Of a stretch of DNA of 14,483 nt, positions 1 through 5,657 are shown piece by piece. Source of the stretch: JBGRQB01 sp041725875. Its GTDB lineage: Bacteria > Bacteroidota > Ignavibacteria > Ignavibacteriales > Melioribacteraceae. A program made the translations under genes and the position numbers. Every line of letters begins with the position of its first letter. Positions within the stretch are counted from its first letter, which is position 1. The notes beneath the pieces were generated by a model. The model worked only from the letters and a program-made list of their open reading frames with translations, had not been told where the DNA came from and did no database searches. The stretch lies in the NCBI GenBank assembly GCA_041725875.1, contig JBGRQB010000109.1, positions 1-14,483 on the forward strand. The letters run 5' to 3'.

Positions 1-40
1 ATTGGGATTTCTCAGTCGTACTCTGTCGCCACACATAATA

Positions 41-100
41 CGGGTGCCTGAGTGATCCGGCGAAGTGTTACACGAAGCCGGATTGTATCGAAGGCACCCG
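41..100. repeat. 60-bp imperfect inverted repeat (branched hairpin)
   Basis: Outer arms CGGGTGCC (41-48) and GGCACCCG (93-100) are perfectly complementary. After unpaired stretches of 6 and 9 bases, inner arms ATCCGGC (55-61) and GCCGGAT (77-83) pair again, and GTG/CAC (65-67 and 71-73) can close the tip. The element is clearly more GC-rich than its surroundings. It could be a REP/MITE-like dispersed repeat, the end of an IS200/IS605-type element, or an elaborate terminator of a gene left of the window; a T6 run lies at about 115-120. It lacks the RYYYAAC and GTTRRRY boxes expected of an integron attC site. Confidence 0.6.
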
Positions 101-155
101 AAAATTCACTAATTCTTTTTTAGTAGAAGATAAACCAAATCTGTTTCCTATTTAA

Positions 156-190
156 AGGCCACTTAGAGGCCAGTTAGAGCGGAGTTATAG
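156..190. repeat. three imperfect tandem repeats of 11-13 bp
   Basis: AGGCCACTTAG (156-166) is followed directly by AGGCCAGTTAG (167-177) and by the more divergent AGCGGAGTTATAG (178-190). The first two differ by one base. No function is evident; the copy number is low and this may be chance or a decayed repeat. Confidence 0.4.
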
Positions 191-320
191 CCTAGTTGTA
201 TCGGTTTTATATTTATGAAAAAGCAAAGTGTTTTAAGAATTTTGCGCAAGTAACTTTTTGTCTGAGAACTTTAGAAGTTTTTTTTTGATTTCATCTTTAC
301 ATTTATTTTGTTTGGAACAA

Positions 321-354
321 AAGACTTTTAAGTCTTGTAAAAAATCAGACTTAA
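321..354 (+). promoter_or_regulatory. mutually exclusive leader hairpins
   Basis: AAGACTT (321-327) can pair with AAGTCTT (330-336). Alternatively TTAAGTCT (328-335) can pair with AGACTTAA (347-354), an 8-bp stem with an 11-nt loop. The middle segment is shared, so the two structures compete. Both would lie in the leader of the gene starting at 429, about 75-110 bases before its ATG. Whether this RNA is transcribed here and switches is inference. Confidence 0.4.
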
Positions 355-381
355 AAAAGGGTACTCAGCGAATTATTAACA

Positions 382-397
382 GCCGGAAACCTCCGGT
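382..397 (+). promoter_or_regulatory. small stem-loop upstream of the first gene
   Basis: CCGGA (383-387) pairs with TCCGG (392-396) around an AACC loop, extended by a G-T wobble at 382/397. It lies about 30 bases upstream of the ATG at 429 and could act as a leader mRNA structure. No T-run follows directly, so it is unlikely to be a terminator. Confidence 0.4.
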
Positions 398-428
398 ATA
401 TTCATTATTTATTTAAAATGAGGGAAAA

Positions 429-1229
429 ATGAAAATCAAATTACTATTGATAACATTTATTATTAGTTGCACATCTATGATGTTTGGTCAAACTATCTTT
501 ATGAAGGATTTTTATAAGGGGAAGAAATCTTTGACTTTGGATTATAACAGAGCAAATTTTAACGGTATTGAAAATAAGACATTTGGCGGTTTTTACAAAT
601 TAACTTATGTACACCCTGTTAGTGAAGATTATTCAATTGAAGGTTCAATTAGCTATTTAAACAATGCTTACAACGATTTTATGTCGGTGGATAATGGATT
701 TGGCAACATCTATTTGGGTGTTAATAAAAAGTATAATTCAGGTAAATCAAATCTTTCATTAGGTATTTATTTGCCTACAGCTTCAAATGATGTATTACTT
801 ATAAACGCTCTTATACCGGCGACATATAATATGGGACTGGTTAACACCGTAGGAATGATGATAAGAGGTAATTATGCTTACCATAAGGAGTGTGAACGCG
901 GATTGATTTTAGGTATTGAAGTTGGCCCTGATTTCTTTATTGCTACCGAAGAAAATGGTTCAGCAGATGATGTTATTGTTTATCTGCATGCTGCCGGAAG
1001 AATTGGCTATAAAGTTGATAACTTCAAAATTTATGGTGAAATCACAAATTACGTTAATGTAACTTCTGATATTGATAAATTCAAAAACAGGTTTATTAAT
1101 AATTTCGGATTAGGTGTAGCTTACAAAGTAACTGATTTTGAGTTTGGCTTAAACTATAAAAATACTTTTGAAGATTATCCTGGCTATAATAACGGCTTTG
1201 GGGTTTCTGTTAAGTTTTCAGGATTTTAG
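429..1229 (+). CDS. secreted beta-rich protein, probable outer-membrane beta-barrel
   Basis: The 266-residue product starts with a lysine-containing n-region and a hydrophobic stretch (about 4-20, ending MMFGQ) typical of a Sec signal peptide. The rest alternates aromatic and glycine-rich strands (YNRANF, GGFYKL, GVNKKY, GLGVAY, FGLNYK) and ends in a C-terminal phenylalanine within GVSVKFSGF. This is the pattern of a small outer-membrane beta-barrel whose last strand is recognised by the Bam machinery. An IISC sequence at residues 11-14 resembles a weak lipobox, so a lipoprotein cannot be excluded. The ATG is preceded by GAGGG at 420-424. The gene stands alone, with a structured leader upstream and a terminator hairpin downstream. 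I do not recognise the specific family; porin, adhesin or structural roles are all open. Confidence 0.75.
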   Translation: MKIKLLLITFIISCTSMMFGQTIFMKDFYKGKKSLTLDYNRANFNGIENKTFGGFYKLTYVHPVSEDYSIEGSISYLNNAYNDFMSVDNGFGNIYLGVNKKYNSGKSNLSLGIYLPTASNDVLLINALIPATYNMGLVNTVGMMIRGNYAYHKECERGLILGIEVGPDFFIATEENGSADDVIVYLHAAGRIGYKVDNFKIYGEITNYVNVTSDIDKFKNRFINNFGLGVAYKVTDFEFGLNYKNTFEDYPGYNNGFGVSVKFSGF

Positions 1230-1240
1230 AAAATTGATGG

Positions 1241-1267
1241 CCGATTATTATATTTTATAATAATCGG
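1241..1267 (+). terminator. perfect 12-bp stem-loop, likely terminator
   Basis: CCGATTATTATA (1241-1252) and TATAATAATCGG (1256-1267) form a perfect 12-bp stem with a TTT loop, 11 bases after the stop codon of the preceding gene. The tail TTAATTTG is only moderately T-rich, so termination is likely but not certain. Confidence 0.6.
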
Positions 1268-1349
1268 TTAATTTGTATATTCCTGTTGATTAAAAGAGAA
1301 ATCAATAAAAACCTTATTTCACATAGCGCCCCGTTTATTAAGTCTTATT

Positions 1350-1622
1350 ATGGCACTTGCAATCGCTGTTTTTGCTCTCGGAGCATTACCCTCAACGGGG
1401 CACTTTCTTATTTTACTTATTCCTGCAATTCTTATATTAACAATGCTTTCCTACGCACGTGGAAATGAATTCCGTGGCGGAATTGGTTTTCTACTTCTTG
1501 CCATATTTTTTTTCATACTTTTTGACGGATATGAAAGTTTCGGGGCTTTTTTGGGCTCGGTTTTACCATCTGCGGCGATTGGAATTCTTTTTTTATACAA
1601 CCACTTTCAAAAAAGAAGGTAA
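1350..1622 (+). CDS. small multi-pass membrane protein (DUF7670-like), possibly 5'-disrupted
   Basis: The 90-residue frame from ATG 1350 is mostly hydrophobic, with about three to four membrane segments (roughly residues 1-14, 18-33, 42-59 and 66-84) and a basic tail HFQKRR. From memory it resembles small Bacteroidota membrane proteins (DUF7670-like) with HLIP..., GGILF-LLGIFYI and IGILFLLNWFYR-like segments; compare LLIPAILILT, GGIGFLLLAIFFF and IGILFLYNHFQKRR here. Those proteins usually have an extra N-terminal stretch. The same frame is open upstream to the TGA at 1287 and reads KEKSIKTLFHIAPRLLSLI directly before the ATG, yet has no ATG, GTG or TTG. Removing one A from the AAAA run at 1292-1295 would join it to TTG 1286. 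No Shine-Dalgarno sequence precedes 1350. It may be N-terminally broken, a sequencing error, or start at 1350. Function unknown. Confidence 0.6.
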   Translation: MALAIAVFALGALPSTGHFLILLIPAILILTMLSYARGNEFRGGIGFLLLAIFFFILFDGYESFGAFLGSVLPSAAIGILFLYNHFQKRR

Positions 1623-1846
1623 AAAGGCATAAAAGCATTAAAAAGTATGTTATTAATCTCTACTAAATAAAAAATATGAACTTTTTTAATGTTTTTGACA
1701 AAAAGATTTAACTTTTTCATTTAATTTTTTTTAAATTTGTTTCTTCAATATAAAAATCGCTTTGGACAATATATTTTTGTATTTTCAAACAACAATATGT
1801 TATCCGTACCTTACACAAATGTAGAACAATTCGAAAAGAGAACAGA

Positions 1847-2692
1847 ATGAACGCACCCATTTTAATGGATGGAAAAACGTTATCTAAAAACGTTGAGAAC
1901 GAGTTAAAACAAAGAGTTGAAAAGGTTAAACAGAAAAGCGGCATAACCCCTGTATTAGCTACTATTCTGGTCGGAGATGACCCTTCTTCGGCAACTTATG
2001 TAAAGATGAAAGGAAATGCCTGTACAAGAGTCGGAATGGATTCAAAACGAATTCATTTACCAAAAGAAACAACCACCGAAGAACTTCTTTCCGTTATCGA
2101 TAATTTGAATGCAGATGAAAATATTTTTGGAATCCTGCTTCAGCATCCGGTTCCTCATCAGATAGATGAAAGAATCTGTTTCAACAGAATCGATATAGAA
2201 AAAGATGTAGATGGTGTTACAGCACTTGGTTTTGGAATGATGTCCGTTGGAGAACCTGCTTACGGAAGCGCAACTCCTGCCGGAATATTAAAACTTATGA
2301 AACATTACGATATTGAAATTGAGGGGAAAAATGCTGTTGTGGTGGGAAGAAGTCCGATTCTCGGTAAACCACTTTCTATGATGCTGTTAAATGAAAACGC
2401 AACAGTTACAATTTGTCACTCCAAAACAAAAGAACTACCTGAAATTATTAAACGCGCAGATATTATTGTTGGTGCAGTTGGTAAACCAAGGTTTATTAAA
2501 TCTGACTGGATCAAAGATGGCGCTGTTGTTATAGATGCCGGTTATCACAAAGGTGGTATCGGTGATATTGAAATTGACGAAGCAGGTAAAAAGTCACTGG
2601 CTTATACTCCGGTTCCCGGCGGTGTCGGACCAATGACAATTGCCACGCTTATTTATCAGACAGTGGAAGCTGCTGAAAAGAAATTTGCTTAA
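1847..2692 (+). CDS. folD: bifunctional methylenetetrahydrofolate dehydrogenase / methenyltetrahydrofolate cyclohydrolase FolD
   Basis: FolD interconverts 5,10-methylene-, 5,10-methenyl- and 10-formyl-tetrahydrofolate in the cytoplasm, feeding purine and formyl-methionine synthesis. The 281 residues match the usual length. Catalytic-domain landmarks are YVKMK (Y51, K55), Q99 in LLQHPVP, and KDVDG (119-123, D122), equivalent to Y50, K54, Q98 and D121 of E. coli FolD. The NADP-binding half shows VVVGRSPILGKPLSMML (164-180) and the signature PVPGGVGPMTIATL (255-268). Two motifs are less common variants: QHPVP instead of the usual QLPLP, and SATPAG instead of PCTPxG. The key residues are retained, so activity is expected. 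The ATG has only a weak purine-rich upstream sequence. The gene is monocistronic with a strong terminator. Confidence 0.96.
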   Translation: MNAPILMDGKTLSKNVENELKQRVEKVKQKSGITPVLATILVGDDPSSATYVKMKGNACTRVGMDSKRIHLPKETTTEELLSVIDNLNADENIFGILLQHPVPHQIDERICFNRIDIEKDVDGVTALGFGMMSVGEPAYGSATPAGILKLMKHYDIEIEGKNAVVVGRSPILGKPLSMMLLNENATVTICHSKTKELPEIIKRADIIVGAVGKPRFIKSDWIKDGAVVIDAGYHKGGIGDIEIDEAGKKSLAYTPVPGGVGPMTIATLIYQTVEAAEKKFA

Positions 2693-2718
2693 AAGTCCTC
2701 CTTGTGAGGACTTTTTTT
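2691..2718 (+). terminator. rho-independent terminator of folD
   Basis: AAAAGTCCTC (2691-2700) pairs with GAGGACTTTT (2706-2715) around CTTGT, followed by further T residues. The stem begins within the folD stop codon. This is a textbook intrinsic terminator. Confidence 0.92.
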
Positions 2719-2802
2719 GTGATCCTTATCACCATCCAAAAACAGGGTTTAAACCGGGTAATAAACTTGTGTGTCATACAGGTGTCAACCATTTTATAAA
2801 AT

Positions 2803-2808
2803 AGGAGG
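2803..2808 (+). promoter_or_regulatory. strong Shine-Dalgarno for a GTG start
   Basis: AGGAGG lies 5 bases before GTG 2814, which supports GTG as the start of the lipoprotein gene. It also shows that this genome uses Shine-Dalgarno initiation at some genes. Confidence 0.8.
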
Positions 2809-2813
2809 ATCTT

Positions 2814-3473
2814 GTGAGACTACACAAAGTAAAATTATCAATCTTGTTAACTCTTCTGTTATTAGTTTTTGTTGCCTGTGAAGATAATTCAGTCGGGGTT
2901 GAAGAAAATTCCGAGCGACTGGCAGCAGTTACCGAATATTCTGTAATGGACGGTGCTGATGTTGTTGAAGATTTAACTCCTGCCACTACAATGCAAGATA
3001 TGAAGTGGGGCGGCAATATGCCTGAAGAAGGGAAGCCGAGATTTTTGAAAGAACGCCCGGCAAGAATGTATCTGGGAAGAATTTTGAAGGCTCTTGAATT
3101 ATCAGATGATCAGAAAGAAACATTAAAACCTGTTTTTGAAAATCATCGCAGTTTGGCAAGAGCTGTACACGAAAACTTCAAAACAGAAGTTCAGCCGATT
3201 CTTGAGGAAGCAAAAACAGAGAGACAGGCTGTGGTAACAAGTATGAAGGCAGGCGAAATTACTAAAGCCGAAGCAGCAGAGCTTATCAGAATTATCAATG
3301 AAGAAACCAGAGCTAAAATTGAGGATACCGAAGCATTTGTAAATGCAAGTGCCGAGTTATGCGAGTTAAAGAAATCATTGATTGATGATATAGCTGCTGT
3401 TCTGAACGAAGATCAGCTTGTTAAATGGAATGAATGGATTGCAGATAGTGAAGATGATTGTTTGAACAGTTAA
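2814..3473 (+). CDS. Spy/CpxP-like (LTxxQ-type) periplasmic lipoprotein
   Basis: The 219-residue product starts at GTG. It has a signal peptide with a lipobox FVAC, so Cys22 is the probable lipidated residue. A low-complexity acidic linker (about 23-80) follows, then a helical charged region. Two copies of an LTxxQ-like motif are present: LSDDQ (96-100), followed by KETLKPVFENHR, and LNEDQ (197-201), followed by LVKWNEWI. This spacing resembles Spy/CpxP periplasmic proteins, which act as ATP-independent chaperones or envelope stress sensors, and related metal-resistance proteins. Two further cysteines (C183, C216) could pair. The gene stands alone between the folD terminator and a bidirectional terminator. 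The fold assignment is inferred from motif pattern only; the substrate or stress is unknown. Confidence 0.7.
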   Translation: MRLHKVKLSILLTLLLLVFVACEDNSVGVEENSERLAAVTEYSVMDGADVVEDLTPATTMQDMKWGGNMPEEGKPRFLKERPARMYLGRILKALELSDDQKETLKPVFENHRSLARAVHENFKTEVQPILEEAKTERQAVVTSMKAGEITKAEAAELIRIINEETRAKIEDTEAFVNASAELCELKKSLIDDIAAVLNEDQLVKWNEWIADSEDDCLNS

Positions 3474-3474
3474 C

Positions 3475-3499
3475 AAAAAGGGGAGTAATTCCCCTTTTT
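3475..3499. terminator. bidirectional terminator between convergent genes
   Basis: AAAAAGGGGA (3475-3484) pairs with TCCCCTTTTT (3490-3499) around a five-base loop. T-runs follow on both strands, so it can end transcription from both sides. It overlaps the stop codon (3498-3500) of the leftward cytochrome b gene. Confidence 0.85.
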
Positions 3500-4118
3500 A
3501 TTTATCTTCAAGTTCATTTTTTCCTGTTAAGATTGCACGGAAATTTTCAGAAACTGTGGTTCCGGTTGTGCCAAGATAAATGTGAACAATCAAAAATAAT
3601 GAAAGCAGGAACCCGATTATTGTATGAAGCAGGGCAGTATATAATAATCCGCTTTCACCTAAAAACTCATCAATTAAAATTTCAGGAAAGAGTAATCCGA
3701 AGCCGCTTATAATTAATAAAGGCATTGCCACATACATAATTTTCAGATATGTGATTTTCTGCAGAGGATTAAATTTTTCATCAACTGTTGGCTGAAAAGG
3801 TTTTTCTTCTCCTTTAAATCCTCCAATCAGATAATATCTTAACTGAATAAATGATTTGGAAATCAGTCCGTTAAAATTTGAAAAGTAATGCTTGTAATTC
3901 CCGGATATGAAATTGGCAATCAGAAACAAAATGTAATTTACAGAAAGTATGATTCCGCAAATGTTGTGAACCTTAATTGCAGTTTCAAACTCAATAAGAA
4001 ATGAAGTTTCTCCCGAGTATTGCAGACTTAATCCTGTTATGATCAGACAAATAAACAAGGCTGCATTTAAGAAATGCCAGACACGCAGCCAGAGCGGATA
4101 AACTTTACTTTTTGCCAT
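3498..4118 (-). CDS. di-heme cytochrome b (cytochrome b561 / FdnI / HydC-like membrane subunit)
   Basis: The 206-residue protein has four predicted membrane helices at about 17-35, 47-72, 121-145 and 160-183. Four histidines fall in or beside them (H15 in RVWHF, H51 in KVHNICG, H165 in LLHT and H179 in IVHIYLG), the arrangement expected for two b hemes in the FdnI/HydC/thiosulfate-reductase cytochrome b family. Such subunits pass electrons between the quinone pool and a partner on the outer face. Its ATG (4116-4118) overlaps the end of the multiheme cytochrome gene by 14 bases, implying translational coupling and a shared complex. No catalytic molybdopterin or hydrogenase subunit is in the window, so the partner is most simply the seven-heme protein. 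The quinol-oxidising direction is inferred. Confidence 0.82.
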   Translation of the reverse strand: MAKSKVYPLWLRVWHFLNAALFICLIITGLSLQYSGETSFLIEFETAIKVHNICGIILSVNYILFLIANFISGNYKHYFSNFNGLISKSFIQLRYYLIGGFKGEEKPFQPTVDEKFNPLQKITYLKIMYVAMPLLIISGFGLLFPEILIDEFLGESGLLYTALLHTIIGFLLSLFLIVHIYLGTTGTTVSENFRAILTGKNELEDK

Positions 4119-4980
4119 CTGAATTCCTGTTTTGTAATTTTATTCTGAAAAATAAATGTACCAGAATACCAATTATTGTTAAGCCTGAAAGAATAATACT
4201 TATCAGATTAAAATAATAATTTCTGGTTGCGCCTATTACGTAAGAGTTGTTGAGAATTACAGAATTAAAAAATCCCTGTTTCGATCTTTCCTGTTCAGTG
4301 TTAAATTGATAGAGAGTCTGGAGCAAAATTGAATTTGCAGAGTGACACTCTTTGCAGGTTCTTACAGCATCTTCCTTTTTTACAATAAAATGAGAAACCA
4401 TTTTATCTTCCGATTTTGCGTGACAATCAATACATCTCACAGCCTGCCAGTGTCGGTCTTTGTGCGGCAGAAAATCGTGTGCTTCTTCAGGTAAATCATC
4501 GTTATGACAACTGATGCAGAATGAATTATTATATTCGATTGTTTTTTTAATCTCTTTTTCAGTCCTTGCAGAGATATAAAAATCGTGGAGATTGTGACAG
4601 GAAGAGCAGTTAAACTCTTCACCAATTTTTTCAAAATGAATACTCTTTTCAAGCTGACTCTGAATAGTTTCAAACCTGAAAATATCTCCTTCTTCGTGAC
4701 AGTCAATACAAGTCAGTCCAACTTTTTCAGCGCCTTCGGGATGAGGTGTTTCTTCAAAGTCTGGGGAATGACAATCTGTGCAGGAGAGATTTTTGTGAAC
4801 AGAATTTTTAAATTTTTCCGGACTTATAAAAAGACTGGTTTCTTGTTTTGTCAGCTCATCTGTTTTGGTTAATGACTCGTCCGAGTGACAATCAAAACAG
4901 ATGATTTCCTCTTGCTCTTCCTGAGCAAAGGAGACTGCCGACAACAAAACAAAAATTAATGTTAAAAACTTTTTAATCAT
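4105..4980 (-). CDS. seven-heme c-type cytochrome with C-terminal membrane anchor
   Basis: From ATG 4980 the product is 291 residues. It begins MIKKFLTLIFVLLSAVSFAQ, a Sec signal peptide, so the bulk is periplasmic. Seven CxxCH heme sites are present: CFDCH 28-32, CTDCH 67-71, CIDCH 91-95, CSSCH 125-129, CISCH 155-159, CIDCH 183-187 and CKECH 209-213. Additional histidines in between could be distal ligands. One membrane helix (about 256-279) with a basic tail anchors it. An upstream in-frame start at 5001 would overlap marR by 13 bases and put seven residues before the signal peptide; 4980 is preferred, with weak CAGG upstream. Together with the overlapping cytochrome b it resembles a split CbcL-type quinol:multiheme relay. 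The terminal electron acceptor cannot be told from here. Confidence 0.85.
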   Translation of the reverse strand: MIKKFLTLIFVLLSAVSFAQEEQEEIICFDCHSDESLTKTDELTKQETSLFISPEKFKNSVHKNLSCTDCHSPDFEETPHPEGAEKVGLTCIDCHEEGDIFRFETIQSQLEKSIHFEKIGEEFNCSSCHNLHDFYISARTEKEIKKTIEYNNSFCISCHNDDLPEEAHDFLPHKDRHWQAVRCIDCHAKSEDKMVSHFIVKKEDAVRTCKECHSANSILLQTLYQFNTEQERSKQGFFNSVILNNSYVIGATRNYYFNLISIILSGLTIIGILVHLFFRIKLQNRNSDGKK

Positions 4981-4988
4981 TGAGCCTG

Positions 4989-5441
4989 TTATTTTATGCA
5001 AGGTCTGATAGCTTTTATTAACTCTCTCATTGCACCAATAATCGATTCACGTTTATCTGAATTTAACCCTTTTATTATATCTCTGTGAAGTTTGAGATGA
5101 CTTTCATCTAATTTTTTTATGAAAGGATTGGCTTTTCTTGTTAGACTTACAATAATATTACGACGATCATTTTTGTCGGCATTTCTTACAATGTAACCTT
5201 TTTCTTCAAGTGAAGTTAAAATGTGTGTAATTCTTCCGGGAGTAATATTCATATTGGAAGAAATTTCTTTTATAGGAATAGATTTGCTGGCCTTAAATAA
5301 TTTAAGACATTTAAATTCTGCAGGAGTAATACCAAATGTAGAAGCAAAGTATTGTTCCTTCTCATTGCAAGTTTGGGCAAGTAAACAAGATAGTTCAGCC
5401 AGTTCATATGCCAAATCATCAATGGTAATTTTAGATTTCAT
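4989..5441 (-). CDS. MarR-family transcriptional regulator
   Basis: The 150-residue protein has the MarR winged helix-turn-helix order: an N-terminal dimerisation helix (about 8-35), ITPAEFKCLKLF (38-49), recognition region IKEISSNMNITPGRITHILTSL (57-78), and the wing with DKNDRRNIIVSLT (89-101), close to the family DxRDxR...LT signature. C-terminal helices complete the dimer. Cysteines at 19, 25, 45 and 148 leave redox sensing possible but unproven. It is the first gene of a leftward operon; its stop lies 8 bases before the preferred start of the multiheme cytochrome gene. Most MarR proteins repress their own operon and release DNA on binding a ligand or oxidant. A palindrome at 5515-5531 upstream is a candidate operator. 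Confidence 0.9.
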   Translation of the reverse strand: MKSKITIDDLAYELAELSCLLAQTCNEKEQYFASTFGITPAEFKCLKLFKASKSIPIKEISSNMNITPGRITHILTSLEEKGYIVRNADKNDRRNIIVSLTRKANPFIKKLDESHLKLHRDIIKGLNSDKRESIIGAMRELIKAIRPCIK

Positions 5442-5480
5442 TATATTTCCGTGTAAGTATTAGTAAATATTTTATACCGT

Positions 5481-5509
5481 AAAATAAACCCATTAATAGA
5501 TACATTCAA
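5481..5509 (-). promoter_or_regulatory. candidate promoter of the marR-cytochrome operon
   Basis: On the minus strand TTGAAT (complement of 5504-5509) and TATTTT (complement of 5481-5486) are 17 bases apart, 40-68 bases before the marR ATG. Each matches four of six bases of the housekeeping consensus. In such AT-rich DNA chance matches are common. Confidence 0.3.
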
Positions 5510-5514
5510 GTAAT

Positions 5515-5531
5515 TTATTATAGTAAAATAA
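5515..5531. promoter_or_regulatory. candidate MarR operator palindrome
   Basis: TTATTATAGTAAAATAA is a 17-bp palindrome centred on G5523, with 7 of 8 base pairs symmetric. It lies between marR and galE, just upstream of the candidate marR -35 box. Related half-sites TAGTAAATA recur at 5461-5469 and 5538-5546. Size and location suit a MarR dimer, which often controls its own operon. AT-rich composition raises the chance of a coincidental palindrome. Confidence 0.4.
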
Positions 5532-5648
5532 TAGGGATAGTAAATAATTTAAAACAGATAAAATAATCTTGTTTATTCGGCTGTTCCCAAAAAGCTGATT
5601 TGTTTTTTTTGTTTTTAAATGCCATATTTGGCTTCATACAATAACAGC

Positions 5649-5652
5649 GGGG
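5649..5652 (+). promoter_or_regulatory. Shine-Dalgarno-like GGGG deciding the galE start
   Basis: GGGG lies 5 bases before TTG 5658, while the in-frame ATG at 5619 has only a T-run before it. This favours the TTG start. Confidence 0.5.
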
Positions 5653-5657
5653 TAATA

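Larger units (their letters stand above)
1..428. other. intergenic region / leader without a convincing gene
   Basis: No open frame of useful length with a ribosome binding site is visible in this 428-base stretch. It holds a branched imperfect inverted repeat (41-100), three imperfect tandem repeats (156-190), a very AT-rich segment, and two groups of short hairpins (321-354 and 382-397) just upstream of the gene at 429. A 12-codon ATG frame at 215-253 has no Shine-Dalgarno sequence and is not called. The stretch probably contains the promoter and 5' leader of the following gene, but I could not fix a promoter with confidence. Confidence 0.6.

Noticed and set aside
41..100. Integron attC site
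   Set aside because: The structure is similar in size, but the RYYYAAC and GTTRRRY boxes are absent and no integrase is present.
215..253. 12-codon ATG frame (MKKQSVLRILRK) as a leader peptide
   Set aside because: No Shine-Dalgarno sequence, too short to support, and no run of one regulatory amino acid; its position before the alternative hairpins could be chance.
1351..1361. TGGCACTTGCA as a second sigma-54 promoter
   Set aside because: The two halves are adjacent, without the required spacer, and it lies in coding sequence.
1286..1468. 60-residue frame starting with TTG
   Set aside because: Cysteine/serine-rich translation out of frame with the hydrophobic protein; only its first few codons may matter as a possible disrupted start.
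1636..1692. Terminator after the small membrane protein (TTAAAAAGT ... ACTTTTTTAA)
   Set aside because: The stem is purely AT with a bulge and a loop of about 30 bases.
1695..1779. folD promoter (TTGACA 1695, TAAATTTG 1732, TATTTTTG 1772)
   Set aside because: Individual boxes match, but no pair has proper spacing for either the housekeeping or the Bacteroidota type of promoter.
4437..4872. Open frames on both strands within the multiheme cytochrome gene
   Set aside because: They are shadows of the CxxCH-containing frame, with no family resemblance or ribosome binding site.
4105..5001. Start of the cytochrome c gene at 5001
   Set aside because: It would add MHKITGS before a normal signal peptide and overlap marR; 4980 is simpler.
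5619..5657. GalE N-terminal extension from ATG 5619
   Set aside because: The 13 extra residues are unlike GalE and the ATG follows a T-run with no ribosome binding site.
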